64,000 nt of DNA from Plantago major (GCA_026545765.1 JAIFAC010000017.1:336001-400000), one strand, 5' to 3'; positions 1-11,692 are shown, counted from the first letter of the stretch. Notes: generated by a model not told the origin, from the sequence alone. A program made the numbers and translations.

Positions 1-1218
1 CATCTTATAAGGTAGCTTTTTAAGGTGTTTCATGTAGCCAACTTATCAGACTCCAGTCTCGTACCTTATAAGCTAATTTTGCAAAACATAGCCATTTGAC
101 CATTCTGCCTGAAGTTGTATATGTGGAGAACCATAACTTTATGGACTTGACAGGAATAAATTAAGCTGTACAATAATTAACCATCCAAACAACAGGGATC
201 TGGAACAGTTAAGGGTCCATGGATTTAAAGTTTCCAATTCAGCATCTCCTGTAACCTGATAATGTTACTCTGTACCATCTTACCTCAAACCTCAGTGTTA
301 TGGTGTTAGATGAGAGTTGGCTGGTTTTGTTCAATTGGTTATCGGCATTTAGTTTCGACAAGTAGAGCATCCGAGGAGTCTGAAGAGTCCACTTCTAACT
401 ATCATCGTATTCTTGTCATAATCATCATCTTGGTGGGTAATCATTGGCATGACAAGTATAATACCAGTAAAAGAATCGATCACAAGTGACACAAAAGTAC
501 GTTTCAAAGTTGAATACAAAAATGATTTTGAAGGTAAACTATTTCCTTTTTCGAAGTATCACAGTTGCAGTCACTTTTCTACCTTTTTGAAACCTGTTGT
601 CCGAACTTCAGTATAATTCAGGAAATTTCAATAAGATGTAGGTGCTCGGTGCACCATAGATGAGTTCAAGGTGGATACAGAGGTGTACTAGGAGTTGAAG
701 TTGGAAGTCGATCTTCAAAACAGGATTGTACTTGGTCAGATGGATGATGTTGATGCGTGTTGTTTTTCCTCGTAATTGACATCTGAAAGTGTTTAAGATT
801 CGCATAGCTCTACAGATATTAAGCTTTGCTCGGATCAAAAGTCTAATTTCTGAATTTAAGCGTTGATTGTATAGCTCAATTAAAAAATAATGATAGTAGT
901 ACAACTCAAATACAAGCATGTACTCTGTGAAATCGAGTAAAAAAATCACTAGTGAAACTGGAAAGGTCAATCATCAAGATCCAAAGATTCCATGTGACAA
1001 AAGAAAGGAAAACTATACTACTAGCATTCTAACGCAACGTTAATGAAAAGTCATGTGAAGTGACGAATTACATGATCAGTGAATCCGCAATAGTTTAATG
1101 ATACATAGTTATTCAAGTTTCAGCTTCTTGGTTATTAATCAAACTACCTGCCCTCCCATTCTACATAAAATATCAAACTGCACATTCCTTTCCCCGTTCC
1201 GCTCCACTCCAATCTATG
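1..1218. other. 3' flank of the first KRP gene, no gene recognised
   Basis: This stretch lies downstream of the minus-strand KRP stop codon. Short open frames exist here (for example about 120 codons on the minus strand at 608-970), but their translation has no recognisable domain and a low-complexity composition. The proximal part should hold the KRP 3' UTR. I see no clear polyadenylation signal that I would place with confidence, and no transposon termini. Confidence 0.5.
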
Positions 1219-3536
1219 TCAGTTCCTAATGCTCACCCACTCATAACGTCCTGGAAGAGGCAAATCATTGGCCACATCGAAGTTGTACCTGGATCAAACA
1301 GACAAGAAAACATTTTAACACAAACGGGTTAAAGTATAACAATTGTTACATATGGATCCCTCACTTAATAGCCTACTTGGCCGAGGTGTTAAATAAGGAA
1401 TGAATCAGGGATCCATGAGGTGAAAAATGTAGTGTTCGAAAGAAAATTTATGAACCATACTTCTCCAGAAACAGGCGTTGCAGCGATTGCTGTTCATGGA
1501 GGAAAAGATCCTCCACCTCAGGCACGGAAGTAACTGTGGCATTCCGGATATTTTGATTAGAGGTGAAAGTAAACTTTTTCTTTCTAATGGTACAAGGAAT
1601 GGGGATAGTATCAGCAGACATGATTAAGCCACACGGTGTGCTCTCTCGGGTACTCCTGCCAACAATTATAATGGTTAGATTAATGCATTCAAAGAACGTT
1701 CAGTCATGTGGTCTGCTAAGGTCCACAAAAAGAATATAAATGGTAAGTGATGAAATCTAAGAAGCTGAAAGATGGTTCAACATCAGATACCCCACGTATT
1801 TTTCTTGCAGTTATCTACTTGTGGCCCATTGAAGAAGACAGAAAACTCTGATTATATCTGTCTACCATTATTGCTGCTGCATCCAGGAAAGAACTGTTTT
1901 CAGACAGAAAAAATATTGGGTTGAATTCTATACAGCCATATCCCCCGGATAGTCCCCCACGATAACTATCTATCGTCAAATTCGTCAGGTAAGACAATGT
2001 TTCAGGTTATCGTTTTCTTTAATGCAGACGAGCCCAGTGTAATAAAACAGCAAGGATTCTAAAGGACTGTAAGCGCCAAATTTATCATTAATGATGTTGC
2101 ACACAAATATACCACGTTACTTAGATTAATGCTAGAGTTACTGATATGGCTAAGAAATTGTGTGTCGTGTATAGGAAAAGCCGCTGCAGAATGTCGAGTA
2201 AAGAAATATTGTAACCCCCAGGTACAAAAACCATGATTCGATGAGACAGAACTTGAGTTTGGCTCGGATTAGGATCCGAGGAATGTACGAGTTTATGAGT
2301 AGGTAAAATCTGCTACGAAATGGGCACTCAGCGTTGGTTCTGAATAAATTTTGGGAGTGAAATGAAACATTCATGGAGGGGCCTACTCCAAGGGAAAATC
2401 TAAACCAGTCGGAACCAAAGGCAGACGAAAAATTAATAATGTCTGTACTACTACATGTTTTCACCATGAGAGCCAAGTTGAAGTACTTTATGAGTCCATA
2501 AACAGTGAAAAAGTCAAAAACGGAAGAGCAGTAAAGCAACACCGTCGGTGGGGGCAAAGAAAGATTGAATTGGTGTGTGCCTGTGTTATGATCATTTATA
2601 TCTAAAGGCATGTGGGGATAGAAAGTGATGGAGAAGCCAAGATGATTGTTTTTTATTTCATTAAAAGAAGCATCATTCAGTAAATCACCAGGACCAACTT
2701 TTCTCTGAAAGCAATTTTACACAGATTCTGCACCTGAAATTAAAAAATTACTATAAACTTGCAAAAAACTATCCTATGTAAAGCATTTAAAGCTATCCTA
2801 AAAAGATGAAAGGGATATCCTCAGCTTCTCAGATACGAATACTTGATTGGTCCAGTAAGGAAGTGTTGTTAATGTCATCATACATACTCTATCAAAACTG
2901 AAAAACTTGCTCAGATAATTCAGTATCCATTCCACTCTATAGCACTAGAAACAAGTGACAGATCTATAAAGCAACTAGCAGCAATTTCAGGAAATAGTAC
3001 TTTAGAAAGAACAAAAACTCTCACCCAAATTTCACCTCAAACAAGACTCATCAAACATTTCAACTAGTTGTGTAATTCCAAATATTTCACAAACTCGTCG
3101 AAAAATCGAGAATATCTCTAGTTGTAAACAACAAAAACAAATATCAGGAGCGAAAAAGTATGCAAGCCCTAGCACTGGTATAACACAACAAAGGGAAATT
3201 AAATTGCAGAAAATAAAAAACGATAGAATTTGAATTCTGAGCTTGTGAGTAATTATCAAAATTGCATGCAAGTCTGTACCTATCCAATTCCTTCCCCATT
3301 TCACTGTGTCCAGAACAGGCATAGGTGGTTCTCGGTTTTCGCGAAGGTGGCAAGGGTTTGAGCTTCTCCAGGCGCCGAGAACGGAGCTCGAGGTAGCAGG
3401 AGTCGGTCTCCGACGGCGGAGGTGCGGTGGCGGAGGATTGGCCACGGCGTTGGAGAGCTAGGGTTTTGGCGCGGGTAAGGACACCAGGAGAGGAGTCCAT
3501 TGGAGGTAGCTCACCGTTGATTTTAGGTTTCCCCAT
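1219..3536 (-). CDS. KRP: Cyclin-dependent kinase inhibitor, KRP/ICK family (three coding exons)
   Basis: KRP/ICK proteins bind and inhibit CDK-cyclin complexes in the plant nucleus and limit cell-cycle progression. Joined exons are 3280-3536, 1461-1655 and 1219-1288, giving 173 residues. Exon 1 carries the N-terminal family signatures GVLTRAKTLALQ (about residues 18-29) and YLELRSRRLEK (about 48-58). Exon 2 opens with the family motif RSTRESTPCGLI, then PEVEDLF. Exon 3 holds the CDK-binding end FDVANDLPLPGRYEWV followed by SIRN and a stop. Both junctions have GT...AG borders; exon 1 ends GAT AG and exon 2 starts G, restoring Arg before STRESTPC. The first intron is about 1.6 kb and the second 172 bp. 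The start at 3536 gives MGKPKING, a family-like N-terminus. The length is within the KRP range. A small extra exon inside intron 1 cannot be excluded, but none is needed to keep the frame. Confidence 0.93.
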
Positions 3537-3800
3537 TGGTGGTTGAAGGTGTAATTGATTTGTGAGAATGTGGGAGAGGAGAGAAGTGGAGTGTTTTGGT
3601 GTGGATTTTTAAGACTCCATTGGAGGTGGAGCTTCAACAGAGAGCGAGTAGAGAGTAGAGAGAGAAAGGGAGGGGAAAGGAAAAGGGAGAGCGGGCTATC
3701 GAATGAATTCAATTCAATTCAACTACTTTTCATACTAGTTGCCAACAATTTCTTTTCCCACCCCCACCCAAATTTGTAAATCAATCGCAGTTTTCGTGTA

Positions 3801-4353
3801 CTAATTCATCCGTTCCGAAAATAGCTATTCGTGTACTTTAATGGTCAACAAAATAAGGAAATTGAAAGAACGAATAAGAAAATGATAAAACATGAATAAA
3901 AAGTGATAGTGGATTGTTTAAATGGAAAGTTAGATATTATTTATGAGTAACTTTTGCGAGAGACCGTCTCGAAGAGACCAAATCAATATGTCAAAAACAT
4001 CGCATGTTTAGCTATAAACATTGCATATTAATAAATGCATGTAATACAACTATAGTGTAGGTTTATCATACACGTTATTTTTGAAGTTAAGCATATGATG
4101 TTTGTACGTAAATATGTGATGTTGAATTAGTCTCTACGAGGGACGGTCTCTCGCAAAAGTTTGTAATTATTTAAATGTAATAAAAATAAAGTAGAGACTG
4201 TGGATTTGTAATATTGTAAATATGAGTGTTTTTATGTGGGTATTAGTTAAGTGGGGGTAGAAGATAACATTACAAAAAATAGAAATGGTAAGATTATTGT
4301 GGGAAGATTAAAATGACAAAATAGGAAGCTTGTCATGTGACGGATGAGGTAAG
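3801..4353. mobile_element. Stowaway-type MITE with a nested MITE
   Basis: The left end CTAATTCATCCGTTCCG and the reverse complement of the right end, CTTACCTCATCCGTCAC, pair as Tc1/Mariner Stowaway-like inverted repeats. TA dinucleotides flank both ends (3799-3800 and 4354-4355). The element lies about 265 bp upstream of the KRP start codon. A second small element at 3949-4161 has inserted in it. Confidence 0.7.
3949..4161. mobile_element. Small TIR element with GAGACCGTCTC termini
   Basis: Its two ends are close inverted copies: AACTTTTGCGAGAGACCGTC on the left and its complement ending CGCAAAAGTT on the right, about 20 bp each with a further GTCTC pairing inside. It is about 213 bp and non-coding. 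Related GAGACGGTCTC-bearing sequence recurs at 43263-43513 and 45417-45922, so this is a dispersed family. No convincing target-site duplication was found. Confidence 0.65.
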
Positions 4354-4443
4354 TACTTGCTCAATAATTTTATTCTCCTTTTTTAAACCAAAAGATGCTA
4401 TACTATTTTATTAATATTAAAATAAAATAGAAAACCGAATTAG

Positions 4444-5092
4444 TGTGATCAGAAAGTTTCATAAAATTTAAATGAATTGAGAATGCAACTCATACAAAAT
4501 GCACTTTTCTTTTCAAGATTATATCCATAGTAACTTCAAAGTTGAGCACGTTTGATCCAAAATAATTTTTGGATGGGTGACCCATTAGAGAGTTTCTCGG
4601 CGTGCGCAGGAGTGATGACAAAAGTACGTGGTCGAGATCATGCATTGGTTTTGTGGGCCCTACATAGTATCCCCATAGAGCATCCCATGAATAATCGTGT
4701 CAACTCATTAGGTTGAGCCTCGACACATAAGAGGAAGGGTGGTTGGTCCGAGCAAGGCGTGGTCGGGTCGTCGTACAATTTAAGAGCGATGAATTTTACG
4801 CCATAAAGTTTCAAAGAGAGTAGAAAGATTGAGAATGTTACTCATACCAATAAGGTGTGATTTCTTTTCAGTAGACCGTATATGGGAGCTTGTACTCATA
4901 ACCACAAAGTGTATATTTCTTTTCGGGAATTTGTCTAATTTTAGAGTTAAACGTGTTTAATTAAAACAATCTTAGGACATGTGGAGGAAACATGTGTTGG
5001 TTTGTCGGGCCAACATATGAAACACATAGCAATTCATGAGTAATCGCACCGTTTTAAAGGGTTGAACCTTGACAGGGCGTTACAGTTAATCA
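4444..5092 (+). mobile_element. Two degraded Cassandra-type (TRIM) LTR copies carrying 5S rRNA-like sequence
   Basis: Cassandra elements are non-coding terminal-repeat retrotransposons whose LTRs contain a 5S rRNA-like promoter. Two related units lie in direct order, about 4444-4796 and 4797-5092. Each has a GAGAATG...ACTCATAC stretch, a CTTTTCTTTTC-like stretch and then a 5S-like segment; the first reads AAGTTGAGCACG, later GGATGGGTGACC and GTGCGCAGGAG. The second ends GGGCGTTACA, like the Cassandra end at 11912. They are old, diverged copies. Outer limits are approximate. Confidence 0.65.
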
Positions 5093-6754
5093 TAAAAACA
5101 TGTAATTTTATTACTAAAGTAACATACAACATAGGTCCACATCTAGATAAAAATGAAAAACATATTAAATTTTAAGAGACAGGGATTACATTCTTTCACA
5201 ATTTAGCCTAGTTTAGACTACTATCACGAATCCTCAGTCGGACGTTAGCAAGAGAAGTTAAAATGGTTGGAGCTTTTTCTGTACCAACTGAAAAGAAAAA
5301 GAAAAAAGATTTTTTTTTTTTTTTTTTTTTTTTGAATTAATCACAGTTATGGGAAAAACAACCATTATGTTGGGTGAAACCGCTTCACGGAACATTTGGA
5401 GTGGCCCTTCTAAATTTTTTCCACTATGATCATATACATAGGATTCATTCATGAAATCAAACCACTAGAATTCGCAAATGCGTATATCATATTTCATGAT
5501 ATCCGAATCACCAAAGTGTTATGGTTAAGTTAATTATGATATCATCATAGATACGATTTTGTTTAGCATATATTTTCATACACATCATATATCACGACGA
5601 AAAACATAAACCTTAGACATGCATTCTAGAATTTATAAGGTTAGAGTACCCCTTAGGTTTTCACGAACCATTCACCTGCAACAGTTTTAAGTCGGATGAG
5701 TCCTAAGTAGGATGAATCCTATCTTTGAATCTACAACCTTCCACCACGGACCAACAAACTTGATTTCACTTCCTTGAGAAACCCCACGGTCAAGGAAAAC
5801 CCCCTTATGTTGGGGAAAAGTTAGAATACAACGATAATTGATTTCTCAAGTGCCCGTCAGTACCTCACAAGGAGAGTCGAGCGAATAGAGAATCAAATAC
5901 GGAATATGTCTAAAACTAATTCATTAATATATCAAGGTATATGAAGAAGTAGCACATCAGAGTTTCGACGGTTCGCCTTTACTAAAAGAGTTTAGCTACT
6001 CATAACGTAAACATAATACATCATTAATAAATAAAAGTAAAGAAAAAAATTGATTAGTCTTTATGTTCTTGGCGGCTAAGGTTTCTTCTTCTTCGTTGCT
6101 AACGGCCAGGGCTTCCCTGTTTTGGGGTTTCACTTCCCCGAGGACTGGTTCTCTCTCAAGCGAGTTGCTTTGTATGCGGTGTATGAATTATGAGACCCCA
6201 AGGCTCTCTTTTATAGTGTAGGGGGGCGCCTAAAACCGCCACATATCATTAAGGAAGGTTTAAAATGAAGGGCCTTGCATTAACGTACTTGGGCCGGACT
6301 GTTTTTGGCGACAAGCAGGATGACTGCGGCCACTAGGGGGCCGCAATAGCCCTTCTGCGGTCACTAGGTGGTCGCATAGCTTCGATCTTCTAGGATGTTT
6401 GTTGATTCGTCTTTCGGGCTATTTTTGGACTTCGAAATTTCGTTATCTTGTAAAGTGGTCTCTATAAAGTTTTAGCATTTTGAATAAGCTTTGCAACGGC
6501 AGGTTATGTGACTCGATTGGACTCCTCAAACTCCTTGTATGGTTGAATCATCGTATTTCCTTATTTTCTTCGATTCGGCATAAATCTTGCGTTTTGGCAC
6601 CGGAATCGTGCAATTCCTTGAAAACACAACATCACGTACAAAATACATAAGAAAGAGGTAATTGGCCATAATATATATGATATAAATATTGAATCTTGGA
6701 AAAAAAAAAAACAAGGGTGTAAGAGTGTGTTAAATCGCACATTTTATGGTCACA
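5093..6754. other. Intergenic DNA, no gene recognised
   Basis: A 26-bp T run lies at about 5308-5333. A GC-richer block at about 6200-6400 contains an imperfect doublet, GCGGCCACTAGGGGGCCGCA followed by a GCGGTCACTAGGTGGTCGCA-like copy. This could be repeat-derived, but I cannot assign a family. No open frame here resembles a protein. Confidence 0.4.
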
Positions 6755-7576
6755 TTATATAGTTTTTCTGCAAAAACGAATTCCTTCTCTTAAATCATTT
6801 GAGCAACATATAGTTGAAAAGATCATGCTTATAAAATTGAATTAATTTGATTTTATGCTTTTATAGTGTATTATCCCAAGTTGAACTAATTAATTAACTG
6901 AACTCTTGATTATGTAGTCATAATGAATTACTTAGTGAGGAGTACATGTATATGTCTATATAATTGTGTATGCACGGATGTGGATATGTTTTACCTAAAG
7001 AACAACGCCTAGTTTTTCTATCAAGATATACCAGTACTAGAACTTACTTCTGACATTTGTAATAAAAAGGTCAAAAAAATTAATCTAATGGACCCAAGAT
7101 GTGGATTTTTAGTGCATATATGGGTGAATGTTAGGGAGATTTTAATGCGACCAAGTTGGTATGAGTCTAAAAACACAAAATCAATTCAATTCAACAGACT
7201 CACAATAATTTTGTGAGTTATGTGTCTTCTAAGGATTTAAGTGTGTGAAATATTTCAATAGAACAAGAGTAGCATGCAAAAAAATAATATAAATTACGCA
7301 GGAAAGATGAGGAAAAACCAAATTGCAAACCAAGTCTGTTTTATTTCGTTTTTTGCCTCGGACAAAATAAAAATAACATCATGTGGGGCGAGTACTATTA
7401 GTAACCTAACTAAGACTAGCTTCAAATTACACTGCAGGGAGGTAATACCAAAAGCCTACTTCTGAGCGGATCTACCTTCAATGGTGGTAGTATGAGATTT
7501 TCACACTATATTTTACACAAACCTATAAACTAAGCTCCCTCCACTGCCACTATTTCCACTTAACGGTAAATCACCA
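6755..7576. repeat. Duplicated KRP 3' flank, copy 1
   Basis: This segment aligns by eye over most of its length with 14575-15392, the 3' flank of the second KRP gene. Shared runs include TTCCTTCTCTTAAATC, GAATTACTTAGTGAGGA, GGATTTTTAGTGCAT, CAATTCAATTCAACAGACTC and AATTTTGTGAGTTATGT-like stretches, in the same order. It extends the duplication of the decayed KRP copy next to it on its 3' side and shows that a block, not just a coding region, was copied. Confidence 0.8.
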
Positions 7577-7602
7577 CGCTCAAGGCAGAACCTTTACCCA
7601 TT

Positions 7603-8107
7603 TGTGCTATTTCTAGGTATCTTGGAATTGCGGATAATAACACTGCAGAATTATGGGCCGTTCGATCTTGCTTCTAGAATGCTATATCCTTACATATTCA
7701 CAAACTTTTAATACGTACTAACTCTGTTTATGTGTTTCACTGTTTATGTAGGGGCGTAGTACCATTTCGGACAGCGCAGACATTAGTAGCTGATATACGC
7801 CAGCTGACGCGACGTTTTGTGTATCTCAAGCTCCAGTTCGTATACCGAGAATCTAACTGCGCTGCGGATCTTCTTGCACGTGTTGCTAGTTCTCGTTTTA
7901 GTTTAAAAGTAGTTCCCCCACCCCAAAATCATGTACCATATAGGATGATGACTAGGGTGTGGTCTTCAGCCCCTTCGTGGCTTACCGCATGTTTGTGCAA
8001 AGAACTCTCGGTGGGAACAACTAGGGAAGTTGTTCATCCGCCTGACCATGCGATGTATGATATTTTGTCTGTGTGAATAAATGAACTACTTTTCAAATAA
8101 ATAAAAA
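7603..8107 (+). mobile_element. 5'-truncated LINE, RNase H-like 3' end
   Basis: On the plus strand a reading frame ending at 8076 resembles the RNase H-like (RVT_3) domain at the 3' end of plant LINE ORF2. Upstream it reads LGIADNNTAELWAV (with one stop shortly after) and later VYRESNCAADLLARVAS. The tail is A-rich, ending in AAATAAATAAAAAAA. The insert is bounded by AACCTTTACCCATT (7589-7602) and AACCTTTACTCATT (8108-8121), a 14-bp target-site duplication with one mismatch. The duplicated sequence is the KRP last exon. Short length and missing reverse transcriptase indicate 5' truncation on insertion, which is usual for LINEs. Confidence 0.88.
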
Positions 8108-8330
8108 AACCTTTACTCATTCGTATCGTCCAGGGTGAGGCACACCAATCACCACATCAAAGTGCACGTGTGTATGCGACAAAAATAGAGCCGATATGGA
8201 TTTATTCGCAAAAATAGAGAAGTTATGGATTTATGTGCAAAATTAGTGTTTTTTTTAAATAAACTTTTGCACCATATCCCTGGAGTAGTTTGGCCAAATA
8301 CCTCAAAAACCCGTGTGCCCCCAAGGTTTC

Positions 8331-9575
8331 CAGGCTCGGCTAAGCCCATGTGTGGTGAGCCCAACAGCACAAGGTCTCGCCTTTCCTAGGGCCCCCAGGC
8401 CCAAATTTTGGGGCCCAACTCCAGAGTCGAGTTAAAAAAATAAATAAATAAGAATAAATGAAAATAGAAGAAGACGTCTTCTAGACAACATCAATAATTT
8501 CGGAGGCTCTTCGTCTCTTCAGTTCTCTTTCTCTTTTCTCGATTTCTTGTGCTTTTTCATCCCTAATTTCTCTTGGCATCTATTCAATTCCTCAAATTTC
8601 GAAAGAAAAGGTCGCTGCTCATTGTTCTTGTTTGATTCATGTACATAAACATGTTTACCCTTAATCCTTCATTCTAATATTTCATACATATCTCTTTTTA
8701 TCCAATTCTAGCTCTGTTTTGTTAGGCAATATGGGTTTCACTTATTGATTTGATAAAAAGACATGCAAATAGTTGGAATTTTGATTTGAGCATCTCACCT
8801 CTTTGACTTTTTTAGCTATTAATGGATATCCTTTACTCTTGTCTTGGCTGCCTAATTTCCTAAAGCGCTTTTTTTTGTTCATGAGAGAGGTTCTTTCTTT
8901 CTCTTTGATGTTGAATCTTAGAAAGTCATGTTGTTAATTGTCATATTAACTGGATCTGTTTAATCTAAGACTTTGCATTGAAAAACAATTCTTTGTTATT
9001 TGGTCATGTTGTAATGTTGTGTTTTGATCTTGAAGTAGTCCGTCCAGAAACGAGAATTTTGAAAGAATTTTGGTGGCTAAGTGTTTGTCATAGAAATAAA
9101 ACCTTGATTTAAGTAAAAATTAAGTATTTTTAATCCAATTTTTGAATTTTAGTTGTTAGTCAACATACTCTAAGTGAAAACTTCTAGAGTTAGAGTAGAG
9201 ACTGCAGTTAGTTTGATGAATTTATGCATAAAATAATTTCTATTATTTCAAAAAATATCATAGGTCAATGTGACAAGAACGACTCAACGAACTAACGATG
9301 GTATCAATTAATAATGATATGATGGAGAAAGCGAGTTATGAAGATTTAATTGATGATCTTGCTTCAAAGCAAGCTAGAAGAGTTGCACTTTTCAACTAAT
9401 ATTTATAGTCGTTTGTTATATGCATTTTTTCAAAAAATAGATTTATATACTACTTGTAATGGATGAATTTTGTTACTTTTCATTTCTATAAAAGAAAATT
9501 TTATTATAGTATTATTTGGTAGGGCCTTGCTTAAAAATTTCACACAGGGCCCTTTAAATCTCGAAGACGGCCCTG
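8331..9575 (+). mobile_element. hAT-superfamily DNA transposon, internally deleted
   Basis: The ends CAGGCTCGGC (left) and CAGGGCCGTC (right, complement) fit the CAGGG-type short inverted repeats of hAT elements. Flanking 8-bp sequences AAGGTTTC (8323-8330) and GAGGTTTC (9576-9583) are a target-site duplication with one mismatch, as expected for hAT. GGGCCC-rich subterminal stretches occur at both ends. Removing it restores continuous alignment with the intact KRP intron near 15620. Only a small transposase remnant remains, so it is non-autonomous. Confidence 0.88.
9298..9399 (+). pseudogene. C-terminal scrap of a TTF-type hAT transposase
   Basis: A 33-codon frame, starting MVSINNDMME and ending ASKQARRVALFN plus stop, resembles the extreme C-terminus of plant TTF-type (zinc finger MYM-like) hAT transposases, which commonly end with a short conserved helix after the hAT dimerisation region followed by an ASxKARRV-like tail. 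The dimerisation and catalytic parts are absent. It lies near the right end of the hAT element, so the 3' end of the transposase gene was kept while the rest was deleted. Confidence 0.6.
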
Positions 9576-10151
9576 GAGGTTTCTAGATAATTCATCAAAT
9601 CATAGGACTATCTAGTGTCATCAACTAGTAATGTTAATGATTCATATTTCTTGATAAAGTGTCTTCATGGACGAAAACCTCCTCAAGTTTCGGGGCCGTT
9701 GCAATATTCTCATCGGGCAGCAGTATTATCGGGAGTTCTCTGCCTAGTTAAAGAGCTAGGTGACATCATCAACAACCCTAGTGAAATTACTTTTGTTATC
9801 TCTAGTGCTCTTGCCCAAGTGAACAAATAAGTTGTTGAAACAATATTAAGCCAACATCATTATTTGTCCCCATAAAAAACTATCGAAATAGCGTGGATAG
9901 GTTGTATTATAGTATGATGGTAGAGCCTCGGAAGAGCCTTCCTTACAAGACAATCCAACAGGCGAAGTCAGATTCCCCTAGGAATGCCTTACGAGGGGAA
10001 TTATCATTCCCCTCGGATTTCAATATTCATCCGAGGGAAACCACTTCTGTAACGACCCGGACCACAAATGGGCCGAGTCCCGACCCTTTGGCCGGCGCGG
10101 TTACTCATGGGCAGCTCTTCGGGTAATATGCTGGCCCCACTGTACCAACAC

Positions 10152-11692
10152 GGGAGAATGGCAACTTTGGTCCACAACTATGGGGTCATTGTGACATGCA
10201 AACACCACTTTGCAAGAGTTGGGATTTATAGTCCACAACTTTTATAACTTGGCAAATTAAGTACATTCTCGACAAATTAAGGACTAAACTGGCTGATTTG
10301 GCATTGATTTTGCTGATTTGGACTCCTTGACACACTTAGTCAACAATTACTCATAAGTTGTTGACTGCCAACTCAAATAATTTGCCACACAAGCATTGAG
10401 TAAAAAAAATTAAATAAAAAACCCAAACGTCACTATAGAGAAACGTTTAAATCTAAGTCCCAAATCAAATCAAAAAACTCAACACTTAGCAGAAAATGAA
10501 AGAACAAAAAACGGGAGAACATAGAATAGAAGTCGAAATCCAAGGCGCAATCCAATGCCGACATTGATTCGAGTTCGACCAGACTATATGCTCTTCTTGC
10601 CACCACTTCTTCATGGTTAGTTTCCTCTGTAATTTGTGAATCGATTTGGTTTGTGTGCGTTTTTGTGTATTGTTTTCATAGTAGAACTTTGACTGAGAAT
10701 GACCTAGTATATATAGTGGGTTCTGGTGATTTGTTTATATGGAATGGTCCCCATGTTTAATTGGCGTGAATGGTGGTACATTGTAGTAAATATTTGAGTT
10801 AAAGTGAGTAGATATTGTATTAAAGTAAGCAACAGTGGTGATGAACATAGCAAGTACAAACACCATCTACTGGCTCTGTTTTTTCTTCAATTTCATGATC
10901 TTAGCTTCCTTAAGTTCCATTATTGCAATCAAATCGATATTATCTTTAGTGAGTTCATGCACCTCATCGGTTAGTTCCTTCACCTTGTACTCCAACCTGC
11001 CTAACTTCCTTAGCAAACCAGGTATCACTTCCTTCGATCTAAGACACATTTCATCGTCATACCAGGCCCAAAAGTTACAGTGTTGGCGTGGGGGAAGTCC
11101 CTAACACAAATTAAACCATAATCAAGACAAAGAACAAAAAACAAAGCACTACAGCACCCACACATACACCACCAAAACATCAATTGAACAACAGAAACTC
11201 ACCTTGTTGACGCAATTTATAAAACGACGACCTGGATTTTCGTGAGTCCATGAAGTGATACACCAAGCTCGCACCCCGTAATAGAAATTCAGCACAGGTT
11301 TGTTAACCAATCTTCGGTTGTTGTTCGATGTTCCACTGGTACTGCTCGACATCACCGAAATTCAGTTTTAGGGTTTCTGAGATGTGGGAGGATGAGTAAT
11401 TGGGGGAAATTGTGGTAAAATTTTGCTTTTAATAGGTCAAACCAATTTGGAGGGAAACTCCAATTTTCCCGCTTTTTTTTCCCTTGGCAGTGAACAAGTG
11501 TTGACTAAGTGTGTCCAAAACTCCAAATCAGCAAAATCACTGCCACATAAGAAAGTTTAGTCCTTAATATGACGAATTTGCACTTAATTTGCCAAGTTTA
11601 AAAAGTTGTGGACTGGAAATCCCAATAGTTACAAAGTGGTGCTTGCGCGTCACAATTACCCCATAGAAGTGGACCAAAGTTGCCATTCTCCC
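10152..11692. mobile_element. Non-autonomous long-TIR DNA transposon carrying a GRF zinc-finger gene
   Basis: Both ends start GGGAGAATGGCAACTTTGGT when read inward, and the inverted similarity continues for about 220 bp (10152-10370 against 11480-11692). Long TIRs suggest a Mutator-like element. No transposase frame is present. A spliced minus-strand gene for a GRF zinc finger with a coiled coil lies between the TIRs, as in a Pack-MULE that took up host coding sequence. The flanks read TACCAACAC on the left and ACACACATG on the right. They share a CA-rich stretch but are not a clean 9-bp duplication, so the superfamily is not settled. Confidence 0.75.
10867..11355 (-). CDS. GRF-type zinc-finger/coiled-coil protein inside the TIR element
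   Basis: Joining 11203-11355 and 10867-11100 across a GTGAGT...TTAG intron gives 128 residues. The N-terminal part matches the GRF zinc finger: TSWTHENPGRRFINC, then HCNFWAWYDDEM. The end is a charged coiled coil (KVKELTDEVHELTKDN and later repeats). In typical GRF fingers a CxCG pair precedes TSWT; here the equivalent is FYYG, so part of the zinc site looks lost unless the Cys in RAWC substitutes. Proteins with this GRF plus coiled-coil plan are common in plant genomes and often tied to repeats. It lies wholly inside the TIR element, so it is probably a captured gene. Whether it is expressed is unknown. Confidence 0.75.

Larger units (their letters stand above)
7577..9875 (-). pseudogene. 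Decayed KRP/ICK copy, split by LINE and hAT insertions
   Basis: The sequence matches the last two exons and connecting intron of the KRP gene at 15393-17142, in the same orientation. The last-exon remnant is split into 7577-7602 and 8122-8170. It still encodes FDVV and PGRYE, but the Trp codon after RYE is TGA. The penultimate-exon remnant, about 9600-9830, has several frame breaks relative to the intact paralogue. Homology runs on to about 9875. Exon 1 is missing; where it should lie there is an LTR nest and then unrelated DNA. It cannot encode the CDK-binding end and should be a dead gene. Insertions: a LINE 3' fragment (7603-8107) and a hAT element (8331-9575). Confidence 0.88.

Noticed and set aside
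608-970. 120-codon minus-strand gene
   Set aside because: Low-complexity hydrophobic composition, no domain, lies in the KRP 3' flank.
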